This document shows, in pieces, positions 9,101-16,705 of a DNA stretch of 41,177 nucleotides; position 1 is the first letter of the stretch; each line of letters opens with the position of its first letter. The notes beneath the pieces were generated by a model. That model was not told where the DNA came from. It made no database searches and saw only the letters and a program-made list of their open reading frames with translations. Position numbers and translations under genes: made by a program. This DNA is from an uncultured Clostridia bacterium (GTDB lineage Bacteria; Bacillota; Clostridia; Oscillospirales; Oscillospiraceae). The stretch lies in the NCBI GenBank assembly GCA_947572235.1, contig CANPBB010000010.1:1-41177 (forward strand), given 5' to 3'.

Positions 9101-9653
9101 TCCGGCGAAGGGCCATGGCGCAGGCTGTCTCTCTAAGCCTCTCTTGAAGGGCCTCCGGGGCCGGACGGCTCCAGCGGAGGGTCCTGCGGCAAAAGACAAT
9201 ATTGCCTATGGCAAAGTACAGGGCAAACGCCGCCATGCCCGCCAGCCAGAGCGTCCGCAGAACGGCGGGGAGGCTCAGGCGGATGGAGGCACCGGTCCTC
9301 ACCGCCAACTCCTCAGAGGGCGGAAGCGGTGTGGGGGCGGCGGGCTCCTCCGGGAGGCCCTGGACCGTTGGCGGCGGCAGGGCGGCGGGCTCGTCTGCCG
9401 GCGCCGGGGCGGTCTGGATGACGATGGGCGCCGGCGGCGGCACCTCAATGCGGAGGGGGGCCCGCTCCGCCACCGCGGCGGTCCAGGGCGTCGGGAACAG
9501 AGGCAGCAGCAGGACTGCGGCCAGCACCAGCCACAGCCATAGGCGCCACCGGGCTTGGTACCGCCGTCCCAGGGCCGGGCGCAGAAGCGTCAGCAAAAGC
9601 ACGGCGGCTCCCGTTAGGATGCTGCATTTGCACAGGGTCAAAAGCTGCTCCAT
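6114..9653 (-). CDS. BlaR1/MecR1-like M56 membrane metallopeptidase with large ectodomain
   Basis: The 1179-residue product starts with hydrophobic helices near residues 10-60 and again near 135-160. The zinc site of family M56 follows: HELTH near residues 225-229, then the distal E-x3-D motif in SKDLELTCDDAVV. Another membrane helix lies near 315-340, and then about 830 residues that should face outside. The ectodomain is not a penicillin-binding domain of the BlaR1 type and I do not recognise it; it is rich in Tyr/Trp/Glu and looks globular. BlaR1-like proteins sense an external signal and trigger cleavage of the cognate BlaI repressor. The start codon overlaps the blaI stop (TGATG), so translation is probably coupled. 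The stop codon lies in a heptamer repeat. An in-frame extension upstream of 9653 is rejected because it overlaps blaI. Confidence 0.82.
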   Translation of the reverse strand: MEQLLTLCKCSILTGAAVLLLTLLRPALGRRYQARWRLWLWLVLAAVLLLPLFPTPWTAAVAERAPLRIEVPPPAPIVIQTAPAPADEPAALPPPTVQGLPEEPAAPTPLPPSEELAVRTGASIRLSLPAVLRTLWLAGMAAFALYFAIGNIVFCRRTLRWSRPAPEALQERLRETACAMALRRRPALLVSECVKSPMVIGLLRPKLVLPPEDYGDQELNFILRHELTHCRRGDLWYKLLLLAANGVHWFNPLAYLLVREASKDLELTCDDAVVAGADRETRRAYSETLLASLHRQGGAALALSTHFYGGAKTMKERFQNILTGSGRKRGIAVLCAVLLLLTAVGLGVALTEEKPVPLTDEELAQWQEKLAEPGWNGFLLHMYSSPELINLNSVLYQGAGLGHELTDAERTAAHSAFFTRYDDWKGDIYSETFGEPWENRIIGIYAADLEAYLRAYTGLGFEDLSHTRTWYYLEEYDSYYVLNFSTETLRVEVLSGERQGDTLRLTVRREPENRSQTASEAAGIPWEDGVLTITDGKVVSYMSPLYADAEAAAMEELLRIAKSEDADVTIYNPLQLYHAYRGEMGDYHQWSFILLLTGEDGEPRTESALLLTRRNPDGTLETLEFSQFGQAGGEGVRSYIGMGYTFEEYLRYRYDYGLTLSTRSWSWPAPSASFYEDFPAGKAEWATDPKETAARWLQACGDSLTEAETVYGSPSKTPDRHTNLYDYTTSYQDMVLRCTTAGGRQVLVLLNLLTPRGREIPGYWSVAGYKVETGEDLPEPDSDYRNGSAQIRYTVDGAEREVTAGLFHGGTDYQEGAYTDYAYDIYIPQGWAQTPVHGQGGLATRWYPAAADRENSYLRIAWSGCATASSFYQSYLLQYENTENNRRSLDSGAATAAWARGKQSLSGQTRYTESLWVSGGQGPFEVLWTSTDPALMAEMRAVAMTFALAGEDPPAFGEIEPVTLMGQSVSYPGYRVVRQQTDTEWIKAGTYLVLTPEGWAFRLEDYFQENAERVRSLMNASSSHYPALFGDIRLNSLELVGTQDSGFPEEGDGPHTLFICRADWAMQTNYEVIPAYTGGTVDEDGCWHGDGTPYLVLEADYERGCISRSFLMNSEYGPDSEAFQRELELVESGLGSSVWVTELGIDNRIGVTEHATHPAIFYDSKVGELFAVRSSPPQS

Positions 9654-10045
9654 CACTTCTCCTCCTCTCTCTCCAGCTCGTCGAGGAAGCGGCGCAGGTC
9701 GCTCAGCTCCTCTTTTCCGATAGCCCTCCCCCGGTACAGCGCCGCCACAAGGGCGGGGAAGGAGTTGCCGTAGAGCCGCTGGAGGAAACCCCGGCTCTCG
9801 AACTCCCGGTAGGCCTCCTCGCTGACCGCCGGGGCGTACCAATTCCCCCGGCCACGCCGCTCGCAGGTGAGAAAGCCCTTCTCCACCAGACGGTTCAGCG
9901 CCGTCAGCACCGCCGGCAGCGGCCAGTCCCGCCGGGAGCGCAGCGCCTGCTGGATGTAGGGGGACTGCACCGGTTCCCCGGCCCGCCACACCGCCTGCAT
10001 GATCTCCAGCTCCGCATCCCCTAAATGCTTCAGCTCCTGTGCCAT
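9653..10045 (-). CDS. blaI: BlaI/MecI-family transcriptional repressor
   Basis: A 130-residue winged-helix repressor: the LGDAELEIMQAVW start, a recognition helix near residues 40-60 (LPAVLTALNRLVEKG) and a C-terminal dimerisation segment with a FLQRLYGNSFPALVAAL pattern. BlaI proteins bind TACA-x2-TGTA dyads as dimers and are inactivated by cleavage after the partner M56 sensor is activated. GGGGGAGGAAG precedes the ATG. Two operators lie directly upstream (10072-10112), so the operon represses itself. The partner gene follows with overlapping stop and start. What genes other than this operon are controlled is not visible here. Confidence 0.92.
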   Translation of the reverse strand: MAQELKHLGDAELEIMQAVWRAGEPVQSPYIQQALRSRRDWPLPAVLTALNRLVEKGFLTCERRGRGNWYAPAVSEEAYREFESRGFLQRLYGNSFPALVAALYRGRAIGKEELSDLRRFLDELEREEEK

Positions 10046-10071
10046 CGCTCTTCCTCCCCCGCTGTTTTTTG

Positions 10072-10112
10072 TTATACATCTGTATAGCTGTTTTTATTAT
10101 ACAACTGTATAA
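10072..10112 (-). promoter_or_regulatory. Two BlaI operators overlapping the blaI promoter
   Basis: Two 16-base dyads, TTATACATCTGTATAG (10072-10087) and TTATACAACTGTATAA (10097-10112), match the BlaI/MecI operator type and are spaced 25 bases apart. On the minus strand the second contains a TATAAT -10 hexamer with TTGCTG 17 bases upstream. Repressor binding would block the promoter. Confidence 0.88.
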
Positions 10113-10292
10113 CAAAAACAGCAAGTTACAATTCTGTTACAGCCGGCACGGCGGAGGCGGTCTCGTCCCTTGCCCCAATTTTATCCTTGGTTTATCTCGG
10201 ATTTTTGGCAATTTCCGCTGTTTTGCGGCCACTATGTTTATGGTAGTATATAGGCAGGAAATCTATACCACAAGAGCGGAGGAGCCCCTGCC

Positions 10293-11105
10293 ATGCGAGT
10301 GATTGACGCCCACGCACACATCTTTCCCGACAAGATCGCCCGGAAGGCCACCGTGGCCACGGCGGACTATTTCGACCTGCCGGAGCCGCCCAACCACTAC
10401 GGCAGCGTGCAGGAGCTCTTGGACGTGCTCCACGAGGCAGGGATCGGCCACGCCATGGTGTTCTCCGCGGCTACCACGGCGGCGCAGGTGGAGCACATCA
10501 ACCGCTACATCCTCCAGGAAGCGGAGGCCCACCCGGAGTTCATCCCCTGCGGCACCCTCCACGCGGAGTATGGGAATTTCGAGGAAGAACTGGCGTGGAT
10601 GCGCCAGCACGGCATCTACGGGATCAAGCTCCATCCGGAGTTTCAGCACTTTGTGCTGGATGACCGGCGGCTGTTTCCCATGTTTGAGGAGATGGCGGCC
10701 CACGACATGTTTTTGATCTCCCACATGGGAGACCCCCGTGTGCGTGTCTCCGGCCCGGAGCGGATGCTGCCCATCGCGCGGACTTTCCCCAAGCTGCGGT
10801 GCATCGCCACCCACTTGGGGAACTGGGGGGAGTGGGTACCGGAGCTGATCCGGCCACTGGCGGCTCTGCCCAACGTGTACGCGGACATCAGCAGCTCCTT
10901 CAGCTACGCGCCGGGGGACAGGAGGCTGTTTGACTGCATGGAGGCCTATGACCCGACACATCTGTTTTTTGGGTCGGATTATCCCATCTGGTGTCCCAAG
11001 AAGGAGCTGGAGAAGGCGCTGGCGCTGGGGCTTCCCACAGGGCTGCTGGAGCGGGTGCTGTTTGATAATTTCGCGGCGTTTTATCATTATCGGGTGATTG
11101 AATAG
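10293..11105 (+). CDS. Amidohydrolase-2 family metal-dependent hydrolase
   Basis: The 270-residue protein has the TIM-barrel metal sites of amidohydrolase family 2 (PF04909): DAHAHIF at residues 5-11, GIKLHPE near 108-114, ISHMGDP near 146-152, ATHLGNW near 170-176 and FGSDYPI near 226-232. Relatives include decarboxylases (ACMSD type) and various hydrolases; the substrate cannot be read from the sequence. GCGGAGGAGCC precedes the ATG. It is monocistronic with its own terminator, and is divergent from the blaI operon. Confidence 0.82.
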   Translation: MRVIDAHAHIFPDKIARKATVATADYFDLPEPPNHYGSVQELLDVLHEAGIGHAMVFSAATTAAQVEHINRYILQEAEAHPEFIPCGTLHAEYGNFEEELAWMRQHGIYGIKLHPEFQHFVLDDRRLFPMFEEMAAHDMFLISHMGDPRVRVSGPERMLPIARTFPKLRCIATHLGNWGEWVPELIRPLAALPNVYADISSSFSYAPGDRRLFDCMEAYDPTHLFFGSDYPIWCPKKELEKALALGLPTGLLERVLFDNFAAFYHYRVIE

Positions 11106-11116
11106 GGGGTTTTGAG

Positions 11117-11148
11117 GCGGGGTAGTGCGGTGTACTGCCCCGCTTTTT
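11117..11148 (+). terminator. Terminator of the amidohydrolase gene
   Basis: A ten-base-pair stem (GCGGGGTAGT with ACTGCCCCGC, one G-T pair) is followed directly by TTTTT. Confidence 0.85.
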
Positions 11149-11168
11149 GGCGCCGTGCCTGCGGTGAA

Positions 11169-11455
11169 GGGGGACGGGTGGTTTATTGGAGGGTTTCGGG
11201 GGATGGGAGACGGCGCGCCGGGAACGCGCGCCCTACGGGGTGGGGTGACGGGGGCCTGCGAGGAATCCCTCCACCGCCATGCGGCGGTCCCCCTCATCTC
11301 GGCCTAAGAGCCGCCCTTTGGGGCGGTTGGCCTCGAAACGCGCCTGCGGGCGCAGCCTTTAGCAAGGGAGGCAAGGCGCGAAGCGCCGCAGCCGTTTGGT
11401 TCGGTGCGGTGGGTGTCGGTGGGGCGGGCGCACAGCGTGCGCCCCTACGGAGGTT
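11169..11455. repeat. Composite intergenic repeat, copy 1
   Basis: Module order: a G-rich lead (GGGGGACGGGTGG), GGCGCGCCGG...CGCGCCCTAC, GGAATCCCTCCACCG with GCGGCGGTCCCCC, an AGGCAAGGCGCGAAGCGCC module, and GGGCGCACAGCGTGCGCCCC. The same order recurs at 40801-41000, and the first module recurs at 21687-21775. It contains no supported gene. The last module is of a dispersed palindromic type seen in many gut Firmicutes. Confidence 0.75.
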
Positions 11456-11471
11456 GGCATAGTGCAGAGGA

Positions 11472-11744
11472 GTGTCGATAGATTAAGCGCACTGCCAAAG
11501 TGCGTTGCCGCCAAGCACGGCGGCCTTTGCCGCATCGGGCCAGCGCAACAACCATCAAGTTTCGGGGGCAAGTCGCGGCGAGGTTGGCAGAGCGGCAGCG
11601 GCGGTTTATCGTATGGCCAAAGACGGGGGGACGCTCTCAGGATACCTTCTGCCATGCGAGAACTACCGCCGCCGCGTGGGGGCGGCAAGGTTGGATGAAA
11701 GTCGGGCTGTCGAGGGGGCGTTGCGTCTTGGGGTTCTTAGGGGG
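11472..11744. repeat. Conserved ~270-bp non-coding element, copy A
   Basis: This stretch aligns end to end with 14112-14376. Both begin GTGTCGATAG and end GGTTCTTAGGGGG. Shared blocks in the same order include GCCTTTGCCGCA, CCAGCGCAAC, ATCAAGTTTCGG, CGCGGCGAGGT, AGAGCGGCAG, AAAGACGG and ACCGCCGCCG. The reading frames are not conserved between copies, so a non-coding RNA or non-autonomous mobile unit is more likely than a protein. The two copies flank the RNase J gene. Confidence 0.7.
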
Positions 11745-11880
11745 GAGCGAATAAGGGCTGTGCCCCCTGCGGGGGGCTAAAGCCCGCCTGAGCGGACACC
11801 TAAGCAGCCTTTTGCTGACTTTTGGGCTGTGCCAAAAGTCAGTCGCCCCGGGGGGCGAAACCCCCGTCCTCATAGCAGGA
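11745..11880. other. Hairpin-rich spacer before the RNase J promoter
   Basis: The segment holds an 11-base-pair hairpin (CTGACTTTTGG/CCAAAAGTCAG, 11815-11842) and GC-rich palindromes on both sides. It resembles the CTTTTG...CCAAAAG unit of the satellite at 41043-41177. No gene is supported. Confidence 0.5.
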
Positions 11881-11893
11881 CAGAAAAATTGTG

Positions 11894-11922
11894 TGTACAA
11901 ACCGATTCTTTTGTGTTATACT
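11894..11922 (+). promoter_or_regulatory. Promoter of the RNase J gene
   Basis: TGTACA (11894-11899), a 17-base spacer and TATACT (11917-11922), with TG one base before the -10 hexamer. It implies a leader of about 255 bases before the start codon at 12185. The leader contains several GC-rich hairpins, for example GTCCCC-CCAA-GGGGAC near 12123-12138. Confidence 0.65.
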
Positions 11923-12184
11923 ATCCACAGCCGCCGGACATTCCGGCTTTTATATACCGTTTGTTTCGCGGAGGCGTTGTGGGCGCCGCTGCGACAAAAT
12001 AGATACAATAGAGAAAGAGGGAAAGCATCGGCAGGGAGGTTCCCCCGTTATAGCCGCGCACGAATCGGGGTGCGCAGCTGGGGACGCCTCTCTGTGTCGG
12101 CGCGCGGTTTTTGTGCGCCCTCGTCCCCCCAAGGGGACTCACTCTTTCCCTACATAGCCATGATGAAAAAAGGAGTGAAACTAT

Positions 12185-13843
12185 TTGGCAGAAAAAATGA
12201 AAATTATCCCCTTAGGAGGCTTAGACGAGATCGGTAAGAACATGACGGTCTATGAGTACGGCGGGGAACTGATCGTAGTGGACTGCGGCATGGGCTTCCC
12301 CGGCGACGACATGTACGGCGTGGACTTGGTGATCCCCGATGTGACTTACCTTGTCAAGCAGCGCAGCCGCATCCGGGGCATGTTTATCACCCACGGACAT
12401 GAGGACCACATCGGTTCTATTCCCTATGTGCTCAAGCAGGTCAACATGCCCATCTACTGTACCCGCCTTACCGCCGGCCTTATCAAGCTGAAGCTGGAGG
12501 AGCACGGTCTCCTAAAGCAGACCAAGCTTATCACCGTGGAGGCCGGGGAGATGATCCGGGTAGGAAAGTTCTACGTGGAGTTTATCCATGTAAACCACTC
12601 CATTGCCGACTCTGTGGCCTTTGCTATCCACACCGATATGGGTGTCATCGTCCACACCGGCGACTTCAAGATCGACTCCACCCCCATTGACGGAGATGTA
12701 ATCGACTTGGGCCGCTTCGGCGAGCTGGGCCGGGAGGGGGTGCTGGCGCTGCTGGCGGATTCCACCAACGTAGAGCGGCCGGGGTACACCATGAGTGAGA
12801 GAACCGTGGGCAAGACCTTCGACAGGCTCTTCACCGGCTGCAAGCAGCGGATCATTGTCACCACCTTCGCCTCCAACATCCACCGCATCCAGCAGGTCAT
12901 CGATGCTGCCGCCGCCAACAAGCGGAAGGTGGCTGTCACCGGCCGGAGTATGGAGAACATTATGAGGGTCTCCACAGAGCTGGGATATATGAAGGTGCCC
13001 AAGGGCGTGGTGGTGGACTTAAACAAAATCAAGAACGTGCCCAAGGAGCAGCAGGTGATTATCACCACCGGCTCCCAAGGGGAGGAGATGAGTGCCCTGT
13101 ACCGCATGGCCTTCTCCACCCATAAGCAGATCGACTTAGGCCCCGGGGACAAGGTGATCATCTCCGCCAGCGCCATCCCCGGCAATGAAAAGACCGTGGG
13201 CCGGGTGATCAATGAGCTGTTCCGCAAGGGGGTAGAGGTGGTCTACGACCGGGCCGACGCCCTCCACGTCTCCGGACACGCCTGCCAGGAGGAGCTGAAG
13301 ATCATCCACGCCCTGGTGCGTCCCCGGTTCTTCATCCCTGTCCACGGCGAGCAGCGGCACCTGCGCCGCCACATCGCCTTGGCGCTGGATATGGGCATGG
13401 ACCGGCGGAACATTGTTCTGCCGGAGATCGGTAATGTAATTGAGCTGACAGCAAGGACCGTTAAGGTCAACGGCAGTGTCCCCTGCGGTGAGGTGATGGT
13501 GGACGGCAGCGGCGTGGGCGATGTTGGCGCCGTGGTGCTCCGGGACCGGAAGATTCTGGCTGAGGACGGCATGGTGGTGGTGATCCTGAACATCTCCAGC
13601 CACAATAATCAGCTGATCGGCGAGCCGGAGATCATCACACGGGGCTTTATCTACGTGAAGGAGAATGAGGCCATGCTCAAGGAACTCAGCCACGTGGCCA
13701 TGGCCGCCGCCGGCAGTGTAGGCGTCAAGCGTATCCGCGATTTGGGCGAGGTCCGCAGTGCTGTGAAGTCCGCGGTGAGCAACTACCTGTATAAGAACAC
13801 CCGGAGGAGTCCCATGATTATTCCGGTGATCAATAGAGTGTAG
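12185..13843 (+). CDS. rnj: Ribonuclease J
   Basis: The 552-residue protein is a beta-CASP metallo-beta-lactamase ribonuclease. The catalytic motif THGHEDHIG is near residues 69-77, with HVNHSIADS (about 139-147), HTGDFKID (about 156-163), the beta-CASP STNVE block (about 197) and the HVSGHA motif (about 361-366). It also has the C-terminal domain of RNase J. It acts as a 5'-3' exonuclease and endonuclease in mRNA decay and rRNA maturation. The start is TTG: AGGAG lies 9 bases upstream of it, whereas the first internal ATG at 12197 would be 21 bases from that site. A short overlapping frame (12160-12237) begins before the site and lacks its own RBS. The gene has a long leader and is flanked by the two copies of the ~270-bp element. 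Confidence 0.95.
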   Translation: MAEKMKIIPLGGLDEIGKNMTVYEYGGELIVVDCGMGFPGDDMYGVDLVIPDVTYLVKQRSRIRGMFITHGHEDHIGSIPYVLKQVNMPIYCTRLTAGLIKLKLEEHGLLKQTKLITVEAGEMIRVGKFYVEFIHVNHSIADSVAFAIHTDMGVIVHTGDFKIDSTPIDGDVIDLGRFGELGREGVLALLADSTNVERPGYTMSERTVGKTFDRLFTGCKQRIIVTTFASNIHRIQQVIDAAAANKRKVAVTGRSMENIMRVSTELGYMKVPKGVVVDLNKIKNVPKEQQVIITTGSQGEEMSALYRMAFSTHKQIDLGPGDKVIISASAIPGNEKTVGRVINELFRKGVEVVYDRADALHVSGHACQEELKIIHALVRPRFFIPVHGEQRHLRRHIALALDMGMDRRNIVLPEIGNVIELTARTVKVNGSVPCGEVMVDGSGVGDVGAVVLRDRKILAEDGMVVVILNISSHNNQLIGEPEIITRGFIYVKENEAMLKELSHVAMAAAGSVGVKRIRDLGEVRSAVKSAVSNYLYKNTRRSPMIIPVINRV

Positions 13844-13929
13844 GGCTTTTGCTCAGAAGAAAACGGAAGCAAAAGAGATTTAATGGTCTATGGCAAACTA
13901 AGAATCCCGATATTTTTCCCACAAACGAG

Positions 13930-13960
13930 AGAGGGGTGCGACATTCGCACTCCTCTTTTT
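13930..13960 (+). terminator. Terminator of the RNase J gene
   Basis: A 12-base-pair stem (AGAGGGGTGCGA with TCGCACTCCTCT) with a 3-base loop runs into TTTTT. Confidence 0.9.
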
Positions 13961-14111
13961 GTATGCTGTTTCGCAGGAAGATTTCGGTGGACGGGAGACA
14001 GCCAACCGGGTTGTTGTGTCCTGCGGAGGGGGGTATTGGGGAATTCTGGTTGACGAAAGAAGGCGCACTGAGGTAGTCGCGCTCTACAGGTGGGGTGTTA
14101 GGACATTTCCG

Positions 14112-14376
14112 GTGTCGATAGGGCAGGTGCGCATACTGACAACACCGGCAAGTACGGCAGCCTTTGCCGCACCGGCCAGCGCAACGACTATCAAGTTTCG
14201 GAGGCAAGCCGCGGCGAGGTGAACAGAGCGGCAGCTTGCCAAAAGACTAAAGACGGAGGTCGCTTTCAGGACATATTCTACTCAGCGAGAACCACCGCCG
14301 CCGAGTTCGAAGCCGCACAGTAAAACTACGCGCCAGTCTACCGAAACAGCGTCGTAGCTTGGAGGTTCTTAGGGGG
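14112..14376. repeat. Conserved ~270-bp non-coding element, copy B
   Basis: Diverged partner of 11472-11744, with the same ends and the same block order. Near the 3' end AGAACC (from 14288) can pair with GGTTCT (14364-14369). In copy A the matching sequence is AGAACT, which still pairs through a G-U wobble. This gives mild support for an RNA structure. The rest of the 13961-14507 spacer shows no gene. Confidence 0.7.
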
Positions 14377-14507
14377 CGGCGCGAAAAAAGAGCGGGAGGA
14401 GAGGCCAGGCCGCTCCCCCTCCCCATACATATTCCCTTTGCTTTTTCCCCATACTTGCAGTAAAATACCCCCAAAGGCAAAAACCCAACAAAGGAGGAAA
14501 TCAAAAA

Positions 14508-16433
14508 ATGAAGGACGGTTTTATCAAAGTCGCCGCCGGCACCCCTAAAATCAGGGTCGCCGACTGCCGCTACAACGCGGAGCAGATCTTCACCCTCATG
14601 CGTCAGGCGGACGCCGAGGGCGTCCGCGTCCTCTGCCTGCCGGAGCTGTGCATCACCGGCTACACCTGCGGCGACCTGTTTTTGCAGGATACCCTCCTCC
14701 AAGGCGCGGAGGAGGCCCTGACCACCATCCTCCGCGCCACCCGGAACTTGGACCTATTGGCCGCCGTTGGGATCCCCGTGCGCTGCAACAACAAACTCTA
14801 CAACTGCGCCGCCGTCATCCACAAGGGCGTGATTCTGGGGCTGGTGCCCAAGCTCCACATCCCCAGCTACGGCGAGTTCTACGAGAGCCGCTGGTTTACC
14901 TCCGGGACGGATTTGAGCGAGACGGACTTCTCCATCCCCTTTGCCGGGCAGGAGAGCGTGGACTTCTCCCCGGCCCAAGTGTTCCGCTGCGCCGCGCTGC
15001 CGGAGCTGGTCATCGGCGTGGAGATCTGCGAGGATCTTTGGGTGCCGGAGCCGCCCTCCGCCCGGCTGGCCGCCGAGGGGGCCACTCTGATTTTAAATCT
15101 CTCCGCCAGCGACGAGGTGGTGGGGAAGGCCGACTACCGCCGCTCCCTGGTGGCGGGGCAGTCCGGGCGGCTGGTCTGCGGCTATCTCTATGCCGACGCC
15201 GGCGAGGGGGAGTCCTCCACCGATCTGGTGTTTGCCGGCCACTGCCTGATCGCCGAGAACGGGGCCATCTTGGCCGAGCGGCGCTTTGCCTGCGGCCTCA
15301 CTGTCAGCGAGATTGACGTCCACCGCCTCTCCTATGAGCGGCGCCGGATGTCCACCTTCCCGCCCAAGAGCTTGGGCGTCTATCCCAACTACTTTGACAT
15401 GGCCCTCACCGACACGGTGCTCACCCGCCGCCTCTCCCCCACCCCGTTTGTCCCCGAGGAGGCCGCGGGACGGGCGGAGCGGTGCAGCGAGATCCTGTAT
15501 ATTGCCGCCTTGGGGCTGAAAAAGCGCATGGAGCACACCGGGGCCAAGACTGCGGTGGTGGGACTCTCCGGGGGGCTGGACTCCACTTTGGCCATCCTGA
15601 TCACCGCCGTCACCATGGGGATGCTGGGCCGGCCGGCCTCGGACATCTTAGCGGTGACCATGCCCTGCTTCGGCACCACCGACCGGACCCGGGACAACGC
15701 GGTGGAGCTGGCGGAGCGGCTGGGGGCCACCTTGAAGCGCATCGACATCGGCCAGGCGGTGAAGCAGCACTTTAAGGACATCGGCCAGAGCATGGAGAAT
15801 CAGGACGTGACCTTTGAGAACGCCCAGGCCCGGGAGCGGACGCAGGTGCTGATGGATGTGGCCAACCAGACCGGGGGGCTTGTCATCGGCACCGGGGATC
15901 TCAGCGAGCTGGCCTTGGGCTGGGCCACCTACAACGGCGACCACATGAGCATGTACGGCGTCAACGCCTCCATCCCCAAGACGCTGGTGCGCCACCTGGT
16001 GTCCTACGTGGCCGGGGACAAGGCGGAGGAGGACAAGCGGCTGTCCGTGGTGCTGGAGGACATTCTGGACACCCCGGTGTCCCCGGAGCTGCTGCCGGCT
16101 ATCGAGGGGCGGATCGCCCAGAAAACGGAGGATCTGGTGGGCCCCTACGAGCTTCACGACTTCTTCCTCTACTACGCCATCCGCTGGGGCTTCCCCCCCC
16201 GGAAGGTGCTGCGTCTGGCGGAGTACGCCCTGGGGCGCCGGTATGATCGGGGGACGATTTTGAAGTGGGAGAAGAATTTTTACCGCCGGTTCTTTGCCCA
16301 GCAGTTTAAGCGGAGCTGCCTCCCCGATGGACCCAAGGTGGGGAGCGTTACGCTGAGCCCCCGCGGGGACTGGCGCATGCCCAGTGACGCCGTGGCGGCG
16401 CTGTGGCTGAGCGAGGTGGAGGGCTTGGTGTAG
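14508..16433 (+). CDS. nadE: Glutamine-dependent NAD+ synthetase
   Basis: The 641-residue enzyme has two domains. The N-terminal nitrilase-like glutaminase (about 1-290) has its triad in LPELCITGY (Glu), LVPKLHIP (Lys) and GVEICEDLW (Cys). The C-terminal NAD synthetase (about 320-641) has the PP-loop SGGLDST near residues 352-358, then GTGDLSELALGW and NGDHMSMYGVN. It amidates nicotinate adenine dinucleotide with glutamine-derived ammonia, the last step of NAD synthesis. AAAGGAGG precedes the ATG. A weak promoter may be TTTGCT (14437-14442), an 18-base spacer and TAAAAT (14461-14466). The length is normal for the fused form. Confidence 0.96.
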   Translation: MKDGFIKVAAGTPKIRVADCRYNAEQIFTLMRQADAEGVRVLCLPELCITGYTCGDLFLQDTLLQGAEEALTTILRATRNLDLLAAVGIPVRCNNKLYNCAAVIHKGVILGLVPKLHIPSYGEFYESRWFTSGTDLSETDFSIPFAGQESVDFSPAQVFRCAALPELVIGVEICEDLWVPEPPSARLAAEGATLILNLSASDEVVGKADYRRSLVAGQSGRLVCGYLYADAGEGESSTDLVFAGHCLIAENGAILAERRFACGLTVSEIDVHRLSYERRRMSTFPPKSLGVYPNYFDMALTDTVLTRRLSPTPFVPEEAAGRAERCSEILYIAALGLKKRMEHTGAKTAVVGLSGGLDSTLAILITAVTMGMLGRPASDILAVTMPCFGTTDRTRDNAVELAERLGATLKRIDIGQAVKQHFKDIGQSMENQDVTFENAQARERTQVLMDVANQTGGLVIGTGDLSELALGWATYNGDHMSMYGVNASIPKTLVRHLVSYVAGDKAEEDKRLSVVLEDILDTPVSPELLPAIEGRIAQKTEDLVGPYELHDFFLYYAIRWGFPPRKVLRLAEYALGRRYDRGTILKWEKNFYRRFFAQQFKRSCLPDGPKVGSVTLSPRGDWRMPSDAVAALWLSEVEGLV

Positions 16434-16617
16434 CGCGGGCGCCCGGCGGCATTGGCCGCGGCGCAGCCTCTGCGTAAGCGCGCAAGAGCGAGCCGGGCCG
16501 TCCCTTGGGGGGATTTTCTCCGGGGGGCGGCCGCTGTATGCAGTTTTTTGAGTACCGGGGCAAACCCTCCCAAGGCTGAAACGGCGGCACCATTGATAAA
16601 CCTTTAACATTCCTGCC
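16434..16617. other. GC-rich spacer after nadE
   Basis: The segment has CCGG- and CGCG-rich palindromes, including GGGGGGATTTTCTCC near 16505-16521. No clear terminator or gene is seen. Confidence 0.35.
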
Positions 16618-16646
16618 TTGACATTCCTTCACCCCCCCACTATAAT
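16618..16646 (+). promoter_or_regulatory. Perfect consensus sigma-A promoter
   Basis: TTGACA (16618-16623), a 17-base spacer and TATAAT (16641-16646) are an exact consensus match. The predicted transcript starts about 53 bases before the corrinoid reactivase gene. Confidence 0.9.
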
Positions 16647-16705
16647 AATTCTTATCTGTCTCCCCTATCAAAATATCCTCTCTCAACGGAAAGGAGCCCC
16701 TTCCC

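Noticed and set aside
6114-10124. A single 1336-residue minus-strand frame
   Set aside because: Its first ~156 codons overlap blaI in another frame and the blaI operators; the real M56 gene starts at 9653 with a TGATG overlap.
11112-11900. Short overlapping frames in the 11.1-11.9 kb spacer
   Set aside because: They run through palindromic repeats, are not conserved in frame between repeat copies and have no RBS.
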